Made by a program: the position numbers and the translations under genes
The notes under the pieces: model-generated
What the model saw: only the letters and a program-made list of their open reading frames with translations
Databases searched by the model: none
What the model was told of the DNA's origin: nothing
Part shown: positions 51,696-60,654 of the stretch, piece after piece
How positions within the stretch are numbered: position 1 is the stretch's first letter
Layout of the letters: each line of letters begins with the position of its first letter
Source of the DNA: Pseudomonas sp. Irchel 3E13
GTDB taxonomy: Bacteria > Pseudomonadota > Gammaproteobacteria > Pseudomonadales > Pseudomonadaceae
Assembly (NCBI RefSeq): GCF_900187455.1
Contig: NZ_FYDX01000005.1
Coordinates: 62,001-126,000, forward strand
DNA: 64,000 nucleotides
Direction: 5' to 3'

Positions 51696-52481
51696 TCACT
51701 CGGCGATCTGCAGGTGCCGCGCCTCGGTGTAGACGTAGCGCACCTTCTCGTACTCGAACGGCGAATTCATCTGGCCATAGCGGAACGCGGTGGTGTAGCG
51801 CCGGTCGATGGCGCGCAGCACCCACAGTTCGGGGTGGTTGCTGCTGACTTCGGCGACGTTGAGGAAGTTGATCTGGTTCTCGGCGCTGTAGTCCACCACC
51901 AGCCCGCCGGTGTCGCGCAGGTTCGACGGGCCGAGGATCGGCAGCATCAGGTACGGGCCGTCCGGCACGCCATAGAAGCCCAGGGTCTGGCCGAAGTCCT
52001 CGTTCTGTTTCGGCACGCCCATCATGGTTGCCGGGTCCCACAGGCCGAAAACACCGATGGTGGTGTTGACCAGCAGCCGTGCGGTGATGTCCAGCGAGCG
52101 CTTGCCCTTGAACTGCAACAGGCTGTTGAGCAGGTTCGGCACGTCGCCGATGTTGCTGAAGAAGTTGCTCACGCCGCTGCGCACGAACTGCGGGGTGACG
52201 TAGCGGTAGCCATTGACCACCGGCAGGAACACCCACTCGTCGAAGCGGTAGTTGAAGTGATAGACCCGGCGGTTCCAGGACTCCAGCGGGTCGTAGACGG
52301 CGAGGGCGTTGAGCGTCGAACGTTCGAATTCGCGCTGGTCCAGGCCGGGGTTGAATTTCAGCTCCTTGAGCGGCTCGGTGAAGCCGTCGGTGTCGATGAC
52401 GCTGGCCGCGGGCGCGGGTTCGTCGGCGAACGCCGGGCCGGCGGACAGCAGCAGGGCGGTGATCAGCAGGCGTTTAACCAC
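51696..52481 (-). CDS. mlaA: MlaA (VacJ) family phospholipid transport protein without lipobox
   Basis: The 261-residue protein matches MlaA, the outer-membrane component that removes surface phospholipids for retrograde transport by the Mla system. Motifs: DPLESWNRRVYHFNYRFDEW, GVSNFFSNIGDVPNLLN and GFYGVPDGPYLMLPILGP. GTG 52481, with GGAG upstream, overlaps the stop of the hydrolase gene by 8 bases. The signal peptide (MVKRLLITALLLSAGPAFAD) ends in a signal-peptidase-I type site and has no Cys, so the protein is apparently not a lipoprotein, unlike E. coli MlaA. It converges with the patatin gene at 4 bases. Confidence 0.9.
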   Translation of the reverse strand: MVKRLLITALLLSAGPAFADEPAPAASVIDTDGFTEPLKELKFNPGLDQREFERSTLNALAVYDPLESWNRRVYHFNYRFDEWVFLPVVNGYRYVTPQFVRSGVSNFFSNIGDVPNLLNSLLQFKGKRSLDITARLLVNTTIGVFGLWDPATMMGVPKQNEDFGQTLGFYGVPDGPYLMLPILGPSNLRDTGGLVVDYSAENQINFLNVAEVSSNHPELWVLRAIDRRYTTAFRYGQMNSPFEYEKVRYVYTEARHLQIAE

Positions 52482-53772
52482 GGAAGAACTCCAGCATGGC
52501 GTCGCTGTTGACGCGGTAGTTGAGGTTGCCGCAATGGCCGCCATGGGGGTACAGGGTGAGTCGGTCGCCGAAGGTCTTGCGCAGGAAACCGATATCGCCG
52601 GGGCCGAGGATCAGGTCGTCGGCGTTGTGCATCACGGCGATCTTCGGCGTCTTGCTCAGGTAGTCCTGCAGGGCGTAGAGGCTCACCTGGTCGATCAATT
52701 GCAACAGGCTGCCGCCGTCGGTGCGGGCGCGCCACATGGGGATCACCTGCTCGGTCAGGTAGCAGTCGAAATCGCATTGCAGCGCACGCTTGAAGAACGG
52801 GGTCAGGCTGCTGCCTTCGGTGATCGGGAATTTCGGTGGGATGATCAGGCCGCGGCGGTTGATCAGGTCCGAGGTGAAGGCGATATCGGCCGCAGAGAAG
52901 CGGAACGACGTGCCGATCAGCATGGCCATCTGCTCGTTGCTCAGGTGCTGGCGCGATTGCTGGAAGTCGTAGAGCAGGGCGTCGTTGAGGTCGATGTAGC
53001 CTTTCTGCTGGAAGTAGCGGGTCAGCTTGTTGAGCACCAGTTCATAGAAGGTGGTGTGGCTGGTCACGCCCTTGACCTCGGTCTGCACCAGGCGGTCGAG
53101 GTTGCTGATGGAGGTGTAGAGGTTCACCGGCGGGTTGAGCAGCAGCACGCGCTTGAAGTTGAAGCTGCGCCGGGTCTCGTCCAGGTGGCTGACGAATGCC
53201 GCGTCCAGCGCGCCGAGGCTGTAGCCGCTGAGGTAGAACTCCTTGATTGGCAGCCGCGGGTGTTGGGCGCGCACGCCCTGCATCACCCGGTAGAGGTCTT
53301 CGGCGTCTTCGGTGCTGACGCCGGGAGTGGCGAAGCGCGACGCGGCGCTGATGAAGTCGAAGCTGGTCGGCGAGGACAACTGCACCACGTGGTAGCCGGC
53401 CTTGTAATAAAGGCGCTTGAGGTATTCGTTGATGCTGGCGTTGTAGCGTGCGCCGGTGCCGGCGATGAGGAAGATCAGCGGTGCTTCGTGGTCCTGGCGG
53501 GCCAGGCGGTAGCGCAGTTTTTTCACCGGCCAGAAATTGTCCGGCAGGGTGAAGGCGCGTTCCGGGCGCACGTTCAGGTCGTAGTCGGACTGCGTGATGT
53601 CATCGTCGGTGGGCAGTTCCGGGCGCATGTCCGGCGGCGTGGTGGCGATAGTCGCCTCGAAGGGGTTGGTCAGCGGATAGCCGTAGGTGGCGGCATCGAT
53701 GTCCGCCGCCGACGCGGCCGCACACAACAGAAGGCCGCCCAACAGGGCAGCGAGGCGCAGTGGTCGAAACAT
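52474..53772 (-). CDS. Periplasmic alpha/beta hydrolase
   Basis: The 432-residue protein has a signal peptide (1-22, ending ASA) and an alpha/beta-hydrolase core. APLIFLIAGTGAR forms the oxyanion strand, LSGYSLGALDAAF carries the nucleophile Ser, VMHNADDLILG the acid and HGGHCGN the His. The substrate is unknown; the location and overlap with mlaA point to a lipid or envelope ester. It appears to be the first gene of a two-gene operon. Long N-terminal extension (about 23-105) has no known domain. Confidence 0.8.
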   Translation of the reverse strand: MFRPLRLAALLGGLLLCAAASAADIDAATYGYPLTNPFEATIATTPPDMRPELPTDDDITQSDYDLNVRPERAFTLPDNFWPVKKLRYRLARQDHEAPLIFLIAGTGARYNASINEYLKRLYYKAGYHVVQLSSPTSFDFISAASRFATPGVSTEDAEDLYRVMQGVRAQHPRLPIKEFYLSGYSLGALDAAFVSHLDETRRSFNFKRVLLLNPPVNLYTSISNLDRLVQTEVKGVTSHTTFYELVLNKLTRYFQQKGYIDLNDALLYDFQQSRQHLSNEQMAMLIGTSFRFSAADIAFTSDLINRRGLIIPPKFPITEGSSLTPFFKRALQCDFDCYLTEQVIPMWRARTDGGSLLQLIDQVSLYALQDYLSKTPKIAVMHNADDLILGPGDIGFLRKTFGDRLTLYPHGGHCGNLNYRVNSDAMLEFFRG

Positions 53773-54018
53773 GACGGATCCCCAGAAAAAGGCACGAAAG
53801 CGTGGTGCGTAGTCCAGCCTAGGACATCTGTGTTACCGGCAAAGTTGCCGGGTGCCACGGTATTTGTCGTCCCGGATGTTGCCGTGACGGGCTTGGACTC
53901 TGCAACAATTGGTTCCATTTATCCTGGCGTTAAAAGTAGTCGAGGCTGGCGCTTTCGCCTTGCGCAGACCGCCTGGAGGATTATGCTGGGCGCCGATTTT
54001 TCTGATTTTGGAGTCACC

Positions 54019-54381
54019 ATGTCTCAGCGTTTGCCACTTATCGCCTTGTTGCTGTTCGTGCCGTTGTGGCTGGCCGCCAGTTATGGGGTTCGCTACGGGT
54101 TCATGGAGGATCCGCAGTGGGTGGGGGTCTGCTCGGCGCAGGTGCAGGTATGGGAATGCTCGGTGCGTTCGACGCTGGGCCTGACCATTCACTTCCGGAT
54201 TCTGGCGTGGCTGGCGTTGGGACTGGCGCTGCTGGGGACGGTCGTGGCGCACCGGGCCGGGCGCTGGCTGGCGGTGCTGGCGCTGGTGGCGGGGATTCCG
54301 GCGCTGGTGTTGTACACCGCGAGTATCGCGGTGTTTGCGGTGGTGCTGGCGGGGTTGCGTTTGGTTCGTCGGGCCAGATGA
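54019..54381 (+). CDS. Small membrane protein (120 aa)
   Basis: The 120-residue product has three or four hydrophobic helices (LPLIALLLFVPLWLAASYGV; LAWLALGLALLGTVVAHRAG; LAVLALVAGIPALVLYTASI) and two Cys in a loop (VGVCSAQVQVWECS) that may form a periplasmic disulfide. I do not recognise a family. GGAG precedes the ATG at 54019. The longer frame upstream is a shadow. Confidence 0.72.
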   Translation: MSQRLPLIALLLFVPLWLAASYGVRYGFMEDPQWVGVCSAQVQVWECSVRSTLGLTIHFRILAWLALGLALLGTVVAHRAGRWLAVLALVAGIPALVLYTASIAVFAVVLAGLRLVRRAR

Positions 54382-54410
54382 GCCGCGCCCTTTGACAGGG
54401 CATTTGAGGG

Positions 54411-54440
54411 CCTCATCGCTGCCGAACCGCAGCGATGAGG
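54411..54440. terminator. Terminator hairpin, CCTCATCGCTGC type
   Basis: CCTCATCGCTGC, loop CGAACC, GCAGCGATGAGG: perfect 12-bp stem between two convergent genes. It is close kin to hairpins at 36428 and 61598. Confidence 0.7.
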
Positions 54441-54450
54441 ACCGAAAGGA

Positions 54451-55998
54451 CTATCGGGTTTTCAGGCAGCGCCACAACGCAGCGACCATCAACACACTGA
54501 CCACCGCCCAGCCCCAGGCCTGCAGGCTTTCCAATCCTTCGCGATACAACTGCGGTCCGATCCCGGCACCGACGATCAAGGTCAACAGCGCTACTTCAGC
54601 CCGCGCCACCTTCACTGGACGCAGCAGGTAAACCAGTGCCGGCAATACGAACGCGGCACTCGGGAAACTGCGATAGCGCGGATCGAACACCAGCGCCAGC
54701 ATGCTCACCGCCGCGGCAAAGCCCGCCGCCAGTACCCACCAGCCCGCACGGGCTTCCAGCCAGGCGAAGGTTCGCTCACGCCAGCCACTGCGCGATGCCA
54801 GGGCGAGCGTGCCATGGGCCAGCACGATCAGGTTGAGCCCCACCAGCAGCACCACCCACAACCATTCGCCGAAGAAGCGGCTGTTGGTCCGCGCCAGTTC
54901 GCCCCACAGGCCGATGCTGGCGGCACCTATCGCTGCCAGCAGCGGCAGGGCCAGGGCGTTGCGGGTGCTGCGGACCGGGCCCGCCAGCACCAGGGTGGCG
55001 AGGAACAGCGCGACGCTGGCGGCCAGCCACTGCGGCCACAACGCCAGGTTGCTCACCGGGCCTTCGAGTACGCCCTTGTCGTGGCGATCGGCGTCGTACA
55101 GGCCCCAGTAACCGCCTACCGCGCCTTCGCTGGCGCGTTTCCACGGTTGGTCGAAGGCTTCGATCAGGTTGTAGTGCCAGCCGTTCTTTTCCGCCATGGC
55201 GACGAAACCACGGATAAAGCGCGCTTCGTTGACCCGGCTTGGCACCGCGGTTTCGCGCTGGCGGCCCTCGCTGGGCCAGCCGGTTTCACCGATCAGGATG
55301 TCCTTGGGCGCGAACTGGTTGCCGAACACCTGGCGGATCTCGCCGACATGGGCCAGCGCGTCGTCGATGCCGCGTGGATCATCTTCCCAGTAGGGCAGCA
55401 GGTGAATCGTGAGGAAGTCCACCGCCGGGGCGATTTGCGGGTGCTGCAGCCAGAACTCCCAGACATCGGCGTAGGTCACGGGCACCTGGACCTGGCTTTT
55501 CACCCGGCCGATCAATTCGGCAAGGCGGTCGCCGGTGATCTCTTTGCGCAGCAGCGTTTCGTTGCCGACGATCACTGCGCGGACCACATCCTGGTTGGCG
55601 TTGGCCGAGGCGATCAGTGCCTTGATTTCCTTGTCGGTATCCACCGGGTTGCCGTTGACCCAGGCTCCGAGCATCACTTTCAGCCCGTACTTGCGGGCGA
55701 TATCGGGGATGCCTTCAAGGCCGGTCATGGAATAGGTGCGGATGCATTCGAAGCGTTTCGACAGCAGCGCGAGGTCGGCGTCGATGCGTTCCGGGCGCAG
55801 GGTGAAGGGCTGGTCGAAGGGCGACTGGTCCTTGTCGAACGGGGTGTAGGAGGCGCACTGCAATTTGTGCGTGGCGCTGGCGGCATCCGGCAGCACCACC
55901 GGCTTGCCGAGCCCGTACCAGAGGCCCGCGAGGGCGAACAGGCCGAGCAGGCAGGCGAACAGATAAGGGGGGAGCGCAAAGCGGGCGGTCGAGGACAT
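54451..55998 (-). CDS. Membrane-bound GH17 family beta-glucan enzyme
   Basis: This 515-residue protein has an N-terminal membrane helix (about 8-30), a periplasmic glycoside hydrolase family 17 domain (about 45-310) and seven or so C-terminal helices. Catalytic residues are visible in AVIVGNETLLR (acid/base Glu) and DILIGETGWPSEGR (nucleophile Glu). Similar proteins in Pseudomonas are annotated as beta-(1,6)-glucan synthases or glucosyltransferases and may process cyclic or periplasmic glucans. ATG 55998 is supported by the helix start; a long open frame upstream to 56448 overlaps the divergent betX gene and is rejected. Confidence 0.8.
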   Translation of the reverse strand: MSSTARFALPPYLFACLLGLFALAGLWYGLGKPVVLPDAASATHKLQCASYTPFDKDQSPFDQPFTLRPERIDADLALLSKRFECIRTYSMTGLEGIPDIARKYGLKVMLGAWVNGNPVDTDKEIKALIASANANQDVVRAVIVGNETLLRKEITGDRLAELIGRVKSQVQVPVTYADVWEFWLQHPQIAPAVDFLTIHLLPYWEDDPRGIDDALAHVGEIRQVFGNQFAPKDILIGETGWPSEGRQRETAVPSRVNEARFIRGFVAMAEKNGWHYNLIEAFDQPWKRASEGAVGGYWGLYDADRHDKGVLEGPVSNLALWPQWLAASVALFLATLVLAGPVRSTRNALALPLLAAIGAASIGLWGELARTNSRFFGEWLWVVLLVGLNLIVLAHGTLALASRSGWRERTFAWLEARAGWWVLAAGFAAAVSMLALVFDPRYRSFPSAAFVLPALVYLLRPVKVARAEVALLTLIVGAGIGPQLYREGLESLQAWGWAVVSVLMVAALWRCLKTR

Positions 55999-56327
55999 GG
56001 AACGATCCGGTGAGGCAACAAAGCCGCCAATACTACCCGTAAACACCGGCGGTTTTGCCTTTGGCATGCAAAGTTCGGGCGGGCTTTGCGCAGGGCCCCG
56101 GGATTGCGGGCGGTGCTGGCAAACTGGTGTCGTTTCTCGATGTTTCGAGGTCGCTGACAGAGCAGGTCCACCACGAGCCGGGGTTGATGATGGGCGCATC
56201 AGTACTCCGCTGATGCTCTCTCGGTCCAGGCAACGAGGCGTGATGGGGGCGCCGTGCACCAGAACAAGACGTGGTCCGACCGGCGTCGGGCGCATGACTA
56301 TCCGTGACGTGACAAGGGGAAGCTTTG
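55999..56327. other. Divergent intergenic region between the GH17 and betaine-binding genes
   Basis: No gene is supported in this 329-base gap, although a frame from the GH17 gene runs through it. It must hold promoters for both genes. A CTCGA-TGTT-TCGAG inverted repeat near 56137-56150 is a candidate regulator site; GbdR, which controls betaine genes, is one possibility I cannot confirm. Confidence 0.45.
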
Positions 56328-57176
56328 ATGAAAATGCGACGACTCCTGGGGGCGGGCACCGCCCTGGTATTGGCAATGAGCGCCGTGACGGCGATGGCCA
56401 AGGAAGTGAGCATCGGCTATGTCGATGGCTGGTCCGACAGTGTGGCAACCACCCATGTGGCCGCGGAGGTCATCAAACAGAAGCTGGGCTATGACGTGAA
56501 ACTCATGCCCGTGGCGACCGGGATCATGTGGCAGGGCGTCGCCACCGGCAAACTCGACGCCATGCTCTCGGCCTGGCTGCCCGTCACTCACGGGGAATAC
56601 TGGACCAAGAACAAGGACAACGTCGTCGACTACGGCCCCAACTTCAAGGACGCCAAGATCGGCCTGATCGTGCCGGAATACGTCAAGGCGCAGTCAGTCG
56701 CCGACCTCAAGACCGATGACAGCTTCAAGAAGAAAATCGTCGGCATCGACGCCGGTTCCGGCGTGATGATCAAGAGCGAACAGGCGATCAAGGACTACGA
56801 CCTCACCGGCTACAAACTGCAGGCCAGTTCCGGCGCGGCGATGACCGCTGAACTGGGCCGTGCCTATGCCAAGCAGCAGTCCATCGCCGTCACCGGCTGG
56901 GTACCGCACTGGATGTTCGCCAAGTGGAAACTGCGCTTCCTCGAAGACCCCAAGGGCGTGTACGGCGCCGCGGAAACCGTCAACAGCATCGGCAGCAAGG
57001 AACTGGCGACCAAGGCGCCGGAAGTGGCGGAGTTCCTGAAGAAGTTCTCCTGGCAGTCGAAAGACGAAATCGGCGAGGTCATGTTGGCCATTCAAGAGGG
57101 CGCCAAGCCCGATGCCGCCGCGAAGGATTGGGTCGCCAAACACCCCGAACGCGTTGCCGAGTGGGTCGGCAAATAA
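56328..57176 (+). CDS. betX: Glycine betaine/choline ABC substrate-binding protein
   Basis: The 282-residue protein has a signal peptide (1-24, ending AMA) and an OpuAC domain. Binding-site motifs include YVDGWSDSVATTHVAAEV, LSAWLPVTHGEYW and TGWVPHWMFAKWKL, with Trp residues that form the aromatic box for quaternary amines. It matches the orphan binding protein BetX (PA3236) in position, which serves the Cbc transporter encoded elsewhere. No ATPase or permease lies next to it. ATG 56328 follows AAGGGGAAGC. Confidence 0.87.
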   Translation: MKMRRLLGAGTALVLAMSAVTAMAKEVSIGYVDGWSDSVATTHVAAEVIKQKLGYDVKLMPVATGIMWQGVATGKLDAMLSAWLPVTHGEYWTKNKDNVVDYGPNFKDAKIGLIVPEYVKAQSVADLKTDDSFKKKIVGIDAGSGVMIKSEQAIKDYDLTGYKLQASSGAAMTAELGRAYAKQQSIAVTGWVPHWMFAKWKLRFLEDPKGVYGAAETVNSIGSKELATKAPEVAEFLKKFSWQSKDEIGEVMLAIQEGAKPDAAAKDWVAKHPERVAEWVGK

Positions 57177-57207
57177 TGGCTTGATGCCTCTATCCTGAGC
57201 CTTCCAG

Positions 57208-57241
57208 GGCCGCCCCCGGTTTATCCGGTGGGCGGCCCTTC
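57208..57241 (+). terminator. Terminator after betX
   Basis: A strong stem GGGCCGCCC / GGGCGGCCC with an inner CCGG-TTTAT-CCGG, followed by TTCTGTTT, 30 bases past the betX stop. Confidence 0.85.
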
Positions 57242-57367
57242 TGTTTACGGACCTTTACCGAGTTTGCAAAAGACTTTTACATCTAAGACTAAGGTCGTCT
57301 GGAGTGCGTTCATAGGCAGCATAAAGTGGAGTCGTTCTATCTAATCTGTGCTGCGAGGACAAAAACA

Positions 57368-57679
57368 ATGAACGACAGCATTTACCTATCGATACAAAAC
57401 AGCCCGCGGTTCAAGGAGCTGGTTTCAAAACGTGAACGATTCGCCTGGATTCTCTCGGCAATCATGCTCGGTCTCTATTCTGCTTTCATCCTTCTGATTG
57501 CCTACGGTCCCCAACTGCTGGGAACCAAGATCAGCCCTGACTCTTCGATTACCTGGGGTATTCCCCTGGGCGTGGGACTGATCCTGTCAGCCTTCATCCT
57601 CACCGGTATCTATGTGCGTCGCGCCAACGGTGAATTCGATGAGCTGAACAACGCAATCCTCAAGGAGGCTCAGCAATGA
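57368..57679 (+). CDS. DUF485 membrane protein (YjcH-like)
   Basis: The 103-residue protein has two helices and the DUF485 pattern: [20 protein letters not shown], then [20 protein letters not shown] and [11 protein letters not shown]. It always accompanies ActP acetate permeases and is presumed to be an accessory subunit. Its TGA overlaps the actP start (ATGA). The upstream region (57270-57300) holds an AGAC-TAAGGTC-GTCT inverted repeat that could bind a LuxR-type response regulator of acetate use. Confidence 0.9.
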   Translation: MNDSIYLSIQNSPRFKELVSKRERFAWILSAIMLGLYSAFILLIAYGPQLLGTKISPDSSITWGIPLGVGLILSAFILTGIYVRRANGEFDELNNAILKEAQQ

Positions 57680-59334
57680 TCCGGCGTCTACTGGCAACCC
57701 TGGCCATCGGCGCGTTCGCACCCGCCGTCTGGGCCGCCGACGCCCTGACCGGCGCGGTACAGAAACAACCGCTGAACGTTGCGGCGATCCTCATGTTCGT
57801 CGCCTTCGTTGGCGCCACCCTGTGCATCACCTACTGGGCTTCGAAAAAGAACAACTCGGCGTCCGACTACTACGCGGCCGGCGGCAAGATCACCGGTTTC
57901 CAGAACGGTCTGGCGATTGCCGGTGACTACATGTCCGCGGCGTCCTTCCTGGGTATTTCCGCCCTGGTGTTCACTTCCGGCTACGACGGCCTGATCTACT
58001 CGATCGGCTTCCTGGTCGGCTGGCCGATCATCCTCTTCCTGATCGCCGAACGCCTGCGCAACCTGGGTAAATACACCTTTGCTGACGTGGCGTCCTATCG
58101 CCTCGGCCAGAAAGAAATCCGCACCCTGTCGGCCTCCGGCTCGCTGGTGGTGGTGGCGTTCTACCTGATCGCGCAAATGGTCGGTGCCGGCAAGCTGATC
58201 CAGCTGCTGTTCGGTCTGGACTACCACGTTGCGGTCATCCTGGTCGGTATCCTGATGTGCCTGTACGTGCTGTTCGGCGGCATGCTGGCGACCACCTGGG
58301 TACAGATCATCAAGGCAGTGCTGCTGCTCTCCGGTGCCAGCTTCATGGCGCTGATGGTGATGAAGCACGTCAACTTCAACTTCAGCGAACTGTTCTCCCA
58401 GGCCATCGCCGTTCACCCTAAAGGTGAAGCGATCATGAGCCCTGGCGGTCTGGTGAAAGATCCGATCTCGGCGTTCTCGCTGGGTCTGGCGCTGATGTTC
58501 GGTACTGCTGGCCTGCCACACATCCTGATGCGCTTCTTCACCGTGAGCGACGCCAAAGAAGCTCGCAAATCGGTGTTCTACGCCACTGGCTTCATCGGCT
58601 ACTTCTACATCCTGACCTTCATCATCGGCTTCGGCGCGATCCTGCTGGTCAGCACCAACCCGGCCTTCAAGGACGCTGCAGGTGCCTTGCTGGGCGGTAA
58701 CAACATGGCGGCGGTGCACCTGGCCAACGCCGTGGGCGGCAGCATCTTCCTCGGCTTCATCTCGGCAGTGGCCTTCGCCACCATCCTGGCGGTGGTTGCC
58801 GGCCTGACCCTGGCAGGCGCTTCGGCGGTATCCCACGACCTGTACGCCAGCGTATGGCGCAAGGGCAAAGTCAACGATAAGGATGAGATCCGCGTTTCGA
58901 AGATCACCACCATCGCCCTGGCGGTGCTGGCCATCGGCCTGGGTATCCTCTTCGAAAGCCAGAACATCGCGTTCATGGTGGGCCTGGCGTTCTCCATCGC
59001 CGCGAGCTGCAACTTCCCGGTACTGCTGCTCTCGATGTACTGGAAGAAGCTGACCACCCGTGGCGCCATGATCGGCGGCTGGATGGGCCTGATCAGCGCC
59101 GTGGCCCTGATGGTCCTCGGCCCGACCATCTGGGTACAGATCCTGCACCACGAGAAACCGATCTACCCGTACGAGTACCCGGCACTGTTCTCCATGCTGA
59201 TTGCTTTCGTCGGTATCTGGTTCTTCTCGATCACCGACAAGTCCAAGGCGGCCGACGAAGAACGCGCACTGTTCTTCCCGCAGTTCGTCCGTTCGCAGAC
59301 CGGCCTGGGCGCCAGCGGTGCGGTTTCGCACTGA
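57676..59334 (+). CDS. actP: Cation/acetate symporter ActP
   Basis: The 552-residue inner-membrane symporter of the SSS family has a signal-like first helix (ending VWAAD) and about 13 further helices. ActP-typical motifs are [37 protein letters not shown] and [20 protein letters not shown]. It imports acetate and related short acids with sodium or protons. Translation is coupled to the DUF485 gene. In Pseudomonas, actP belongs to the MxtR-ErdR (CrbS-CrbR) regulon, and a candidate for that sensor lies at 9225 in this window. Confidence 0.95.
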   Translation: MIRRLLATLAIGAFAPAVWAADALTGAVQKQPLNVAAILMFVAFVGATLCITYWASKKNNSASDYYAAGGKITGFQNGLAIAGDYMSAASFLGISALVFTSGYDGLIYSIGFLVGWPIILFLIAERLRNLGKYTFADVASYRLGQKEIRTLSASGSLVVVAFYLIAQMVGAGKLIQLLFGLDYHVAVILVGILMCLYVLFGGMLATTWVQIIKAVLLLSGASFMALMVMKHVNFNFSELFSQAIAVHPKGEAIMSPGGLVKDPISAFSLGLALMFGTAGLPHILMRFFTVSDAKEARKSVFYATGFIGYFYILTFIIGFGAILLVSTNPAFKDAAGALLGGNNMAAVHLANAVGGSIFLGFISAVAFATILAVVAGLTLAGASAVSHDLYASVWRKGKVNDKDEIRVSKITTIALAVLAIGLGILFESQNIAFMVGLAFSIAASCNFPVLLLSMYWKKLTTRGAMIGGWMGLISAVALMVLGPTIWVQILHHEKPIYPYEYPALFSMLIAFVGIWFFSITDKSKAADEERALFFPQFVRSQTGLGASGAVSH

Positions 59335-59346
59335 TCGACCCGGCAA

Positions 59347-59379
59347 TAAAAAAGACAGCCCTCGGGCTGTCTTTTTTTT
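59347..59379 (+). terminator. Terminator after actP
   Basis: AAAGACAGCCC, loop TCG, GGGCTGTCTTT and a T-run: an intrinsic terminator 12 bases past the stop. The A-run upstream lets it also serve the minus-strand gene at 59407. Confidence 0.92.
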
Positions 59380-59406
59380 GCCTGCGGGAGGCGGTTCAGA
59401 CGCGGG

Positions 59407-59559
59407 TCATATGTAGCCGAGCAAGAGCAATATCAACAGGACGATCAGCACGGTACCGATGATGCCCGATGGTCCGTAGCCCCAGCTTCTGGAGTGCGGG
59501 AATACCGGAAGGCCACCGATCAGCAGCAGGATCAGGATGATGATTAGAATTGTGCCCAT
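59407..59559 (-). CDS. DUF3309 small membrane protein (50 aa)
   Basis: The ATG at 59559, after GAGGA, opens a 50-residue frame starting MGTILIIILILLLIGGLP, then VFPHSRSWGYGPSG and a second helix (IIGTVLIVLLILLLLGYI). This short, Leu/Ile-rich two-helix layout with a Gly-Tyr-Gly-Pro turn is DUF3309. Function is unknown; such genes are often stress-induced. It converges on actP across the shared terminator. Confidence 0.82.
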   Translation of the reverse strand: MGTILIIILILLLIGGLPVFPHSRSWGYGPSGIIGTVLIVLLILLLLGYI

Positions 59560-59790
59560 GACGATTCCTCTGGTTTCGGTCGGATGGGCAGACCTGGCTT
59601 TCAGGCCCGCTTGTAATTGCGACTCCTGCCGTGAGGGAAAAGTTTAATTAACCTCACGTTTTGCCTCTTGGAGAGCCCCGCAATTCACGCCTTTTTTTGC
59701 CCGTGCCATTCAGCAACCTGATACCGCGTGGGCCGGCGCAGAGCCTTCGCTACACTGGCCTTCACCGTCAAGCACACAAGGCAGCTGGCT

Positions 59791-60606
59791 ATGCAGAACC
59801 GCATGATGATCACTGGCGCGGGATCCGGACTGGGTCGTGAAATTGCCCTGCGCTGGGCCCGTGAGGGCTGGCGTCTGGCATTGAGCGATGTCAGCGAGGA
59901 AGGCCTCAAACAGACCCTGGCGCTGGTCCGCGAGGCCGGCGGCAGCGGCTTTATCCAGCGCTGCGATGTCCGCGACTACAGCCAGTTGATCGCCCTGGCC
60001 CAGGCCTGCGAAGAACACTTCGACGGCATCGATGTGATCGTCAACAACGCCGGCGTGGCTTCGGGCGGGTTCTTCGCCGAGCTGTCGCTGGAGGACTGGG
60101 ACTGGCAGATCGCGATCAACCTCATGGGCGTGGTCAAGGGCTGCAAGGCGTTCTTGCCGCTGCTGGAGCGCAGCAAGGGGCGGATCATCAATATCGCGTC
60201 CATGGCCGCGCTGATGCAGGGCCCGGCGATGAGCAACTACAACGTCGCCAAGGCCGGCGTGGTGGCGTTGTCCGAGAGTCTGCTGGTGGAACTGCGGCAA
60301 CTCGACGTGGCGGTGCATGTGGTCTGCCCGTCGTTCTTCCAGACCAACCTGCTGGACTCTTTCCGCGGCCCGACGCCGGCGATGAAGGCCCAGGTCGGCA
60401 AGTTGCTGGAAAGCTCGCCGATCAGCGCCACCGATATCGCCGAGTACATCTACCAGCAGGTCGCTCGCGGCCAGTTCATGATCCTGCCGCACGAGCAGGG
60501 CCGGATGGCCTGGCAACTCAAGCAGCACAATCCGCAGGCGCTCTACGACGAAATGGCGAGCATGGCGGAGAAAATGCGCGCCAAAGGCCGTCAGCCACAA
60601 TCCTGA
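59791..60606 (+). CDS. Short-chain dehydrogenase/reductase
   Basis: This 271-residue enzyme has the classical SDR motifs: TGAGSGLGREIA (dinucleotide binding), NNAGVASGG, the catalytic Ser in NIASMAAL and YNVAK (Tyr, Lys). Asp in LALSDVS after strand 2 favours NAD(H). Substrate unknown. The ATG at 59791 is chosen since the fold starts directly after it. The ynfA-like gene follows 48 bases downstream in the same direction. Confidence 0.9.
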   Translation: MQNRMMITGAGSGLGREIALRWAREGWRLALSDVSEEGLKQTLALVREAGGSGFIQRCDVRDYSQLIALAQACEEHFDGIDVIVNNAGVASGGFFAELSLEDWDWQIAINLMGVVKGCKAFLPLLERSKGRIINIASMAALMQGPAMSNYNVAKAGVVALSESLLVELRQLDVAVHVVCPSFFQTNLLDSFRGPTPAMKAQVGKLLESSPISATDIAEYIYQQVARGQFMILPHEQGRMAWQLKQHNPQALYDEMASMAEKMRAKGRQPQS

Positions 60607-60654
60607 GCGGCGGCATCGGGTATCCTCGGCGCTTTGCCAGCCTTGGGGATACCT

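Noticed and set aside
52474..53772. Annotation of the mlaA-linked gene as a protein kinase
   Set aside because: I see no kinase motifs (no glycine loop, HRD or DFG); the Gly-Tyr-Ser-Leu-Gly elbow and His/Asp motifs point to an alpha/beta hydrolase.
52309..54381. 690-codon plus-strand frame whose end contains the 120-aa membrane protein
   Set aside because: Only the part from 54019 has a ribosome site and membrane-protein character; the rest is antisense to the hydrolase and mlaA genes.
54451..56448. Long form of the GH17 gene starting at 56448
   Set aside because: The first 150 residues have no similarity to the family and would run through the divergent promoter and into betX.
57688..59346. 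552-codon minus-strand frame opposite actP
   Set aside because: Same length as actP because it mirrors it; composition (His, Gln, Asp, Arg) is typical of complementary-strand artefacts.
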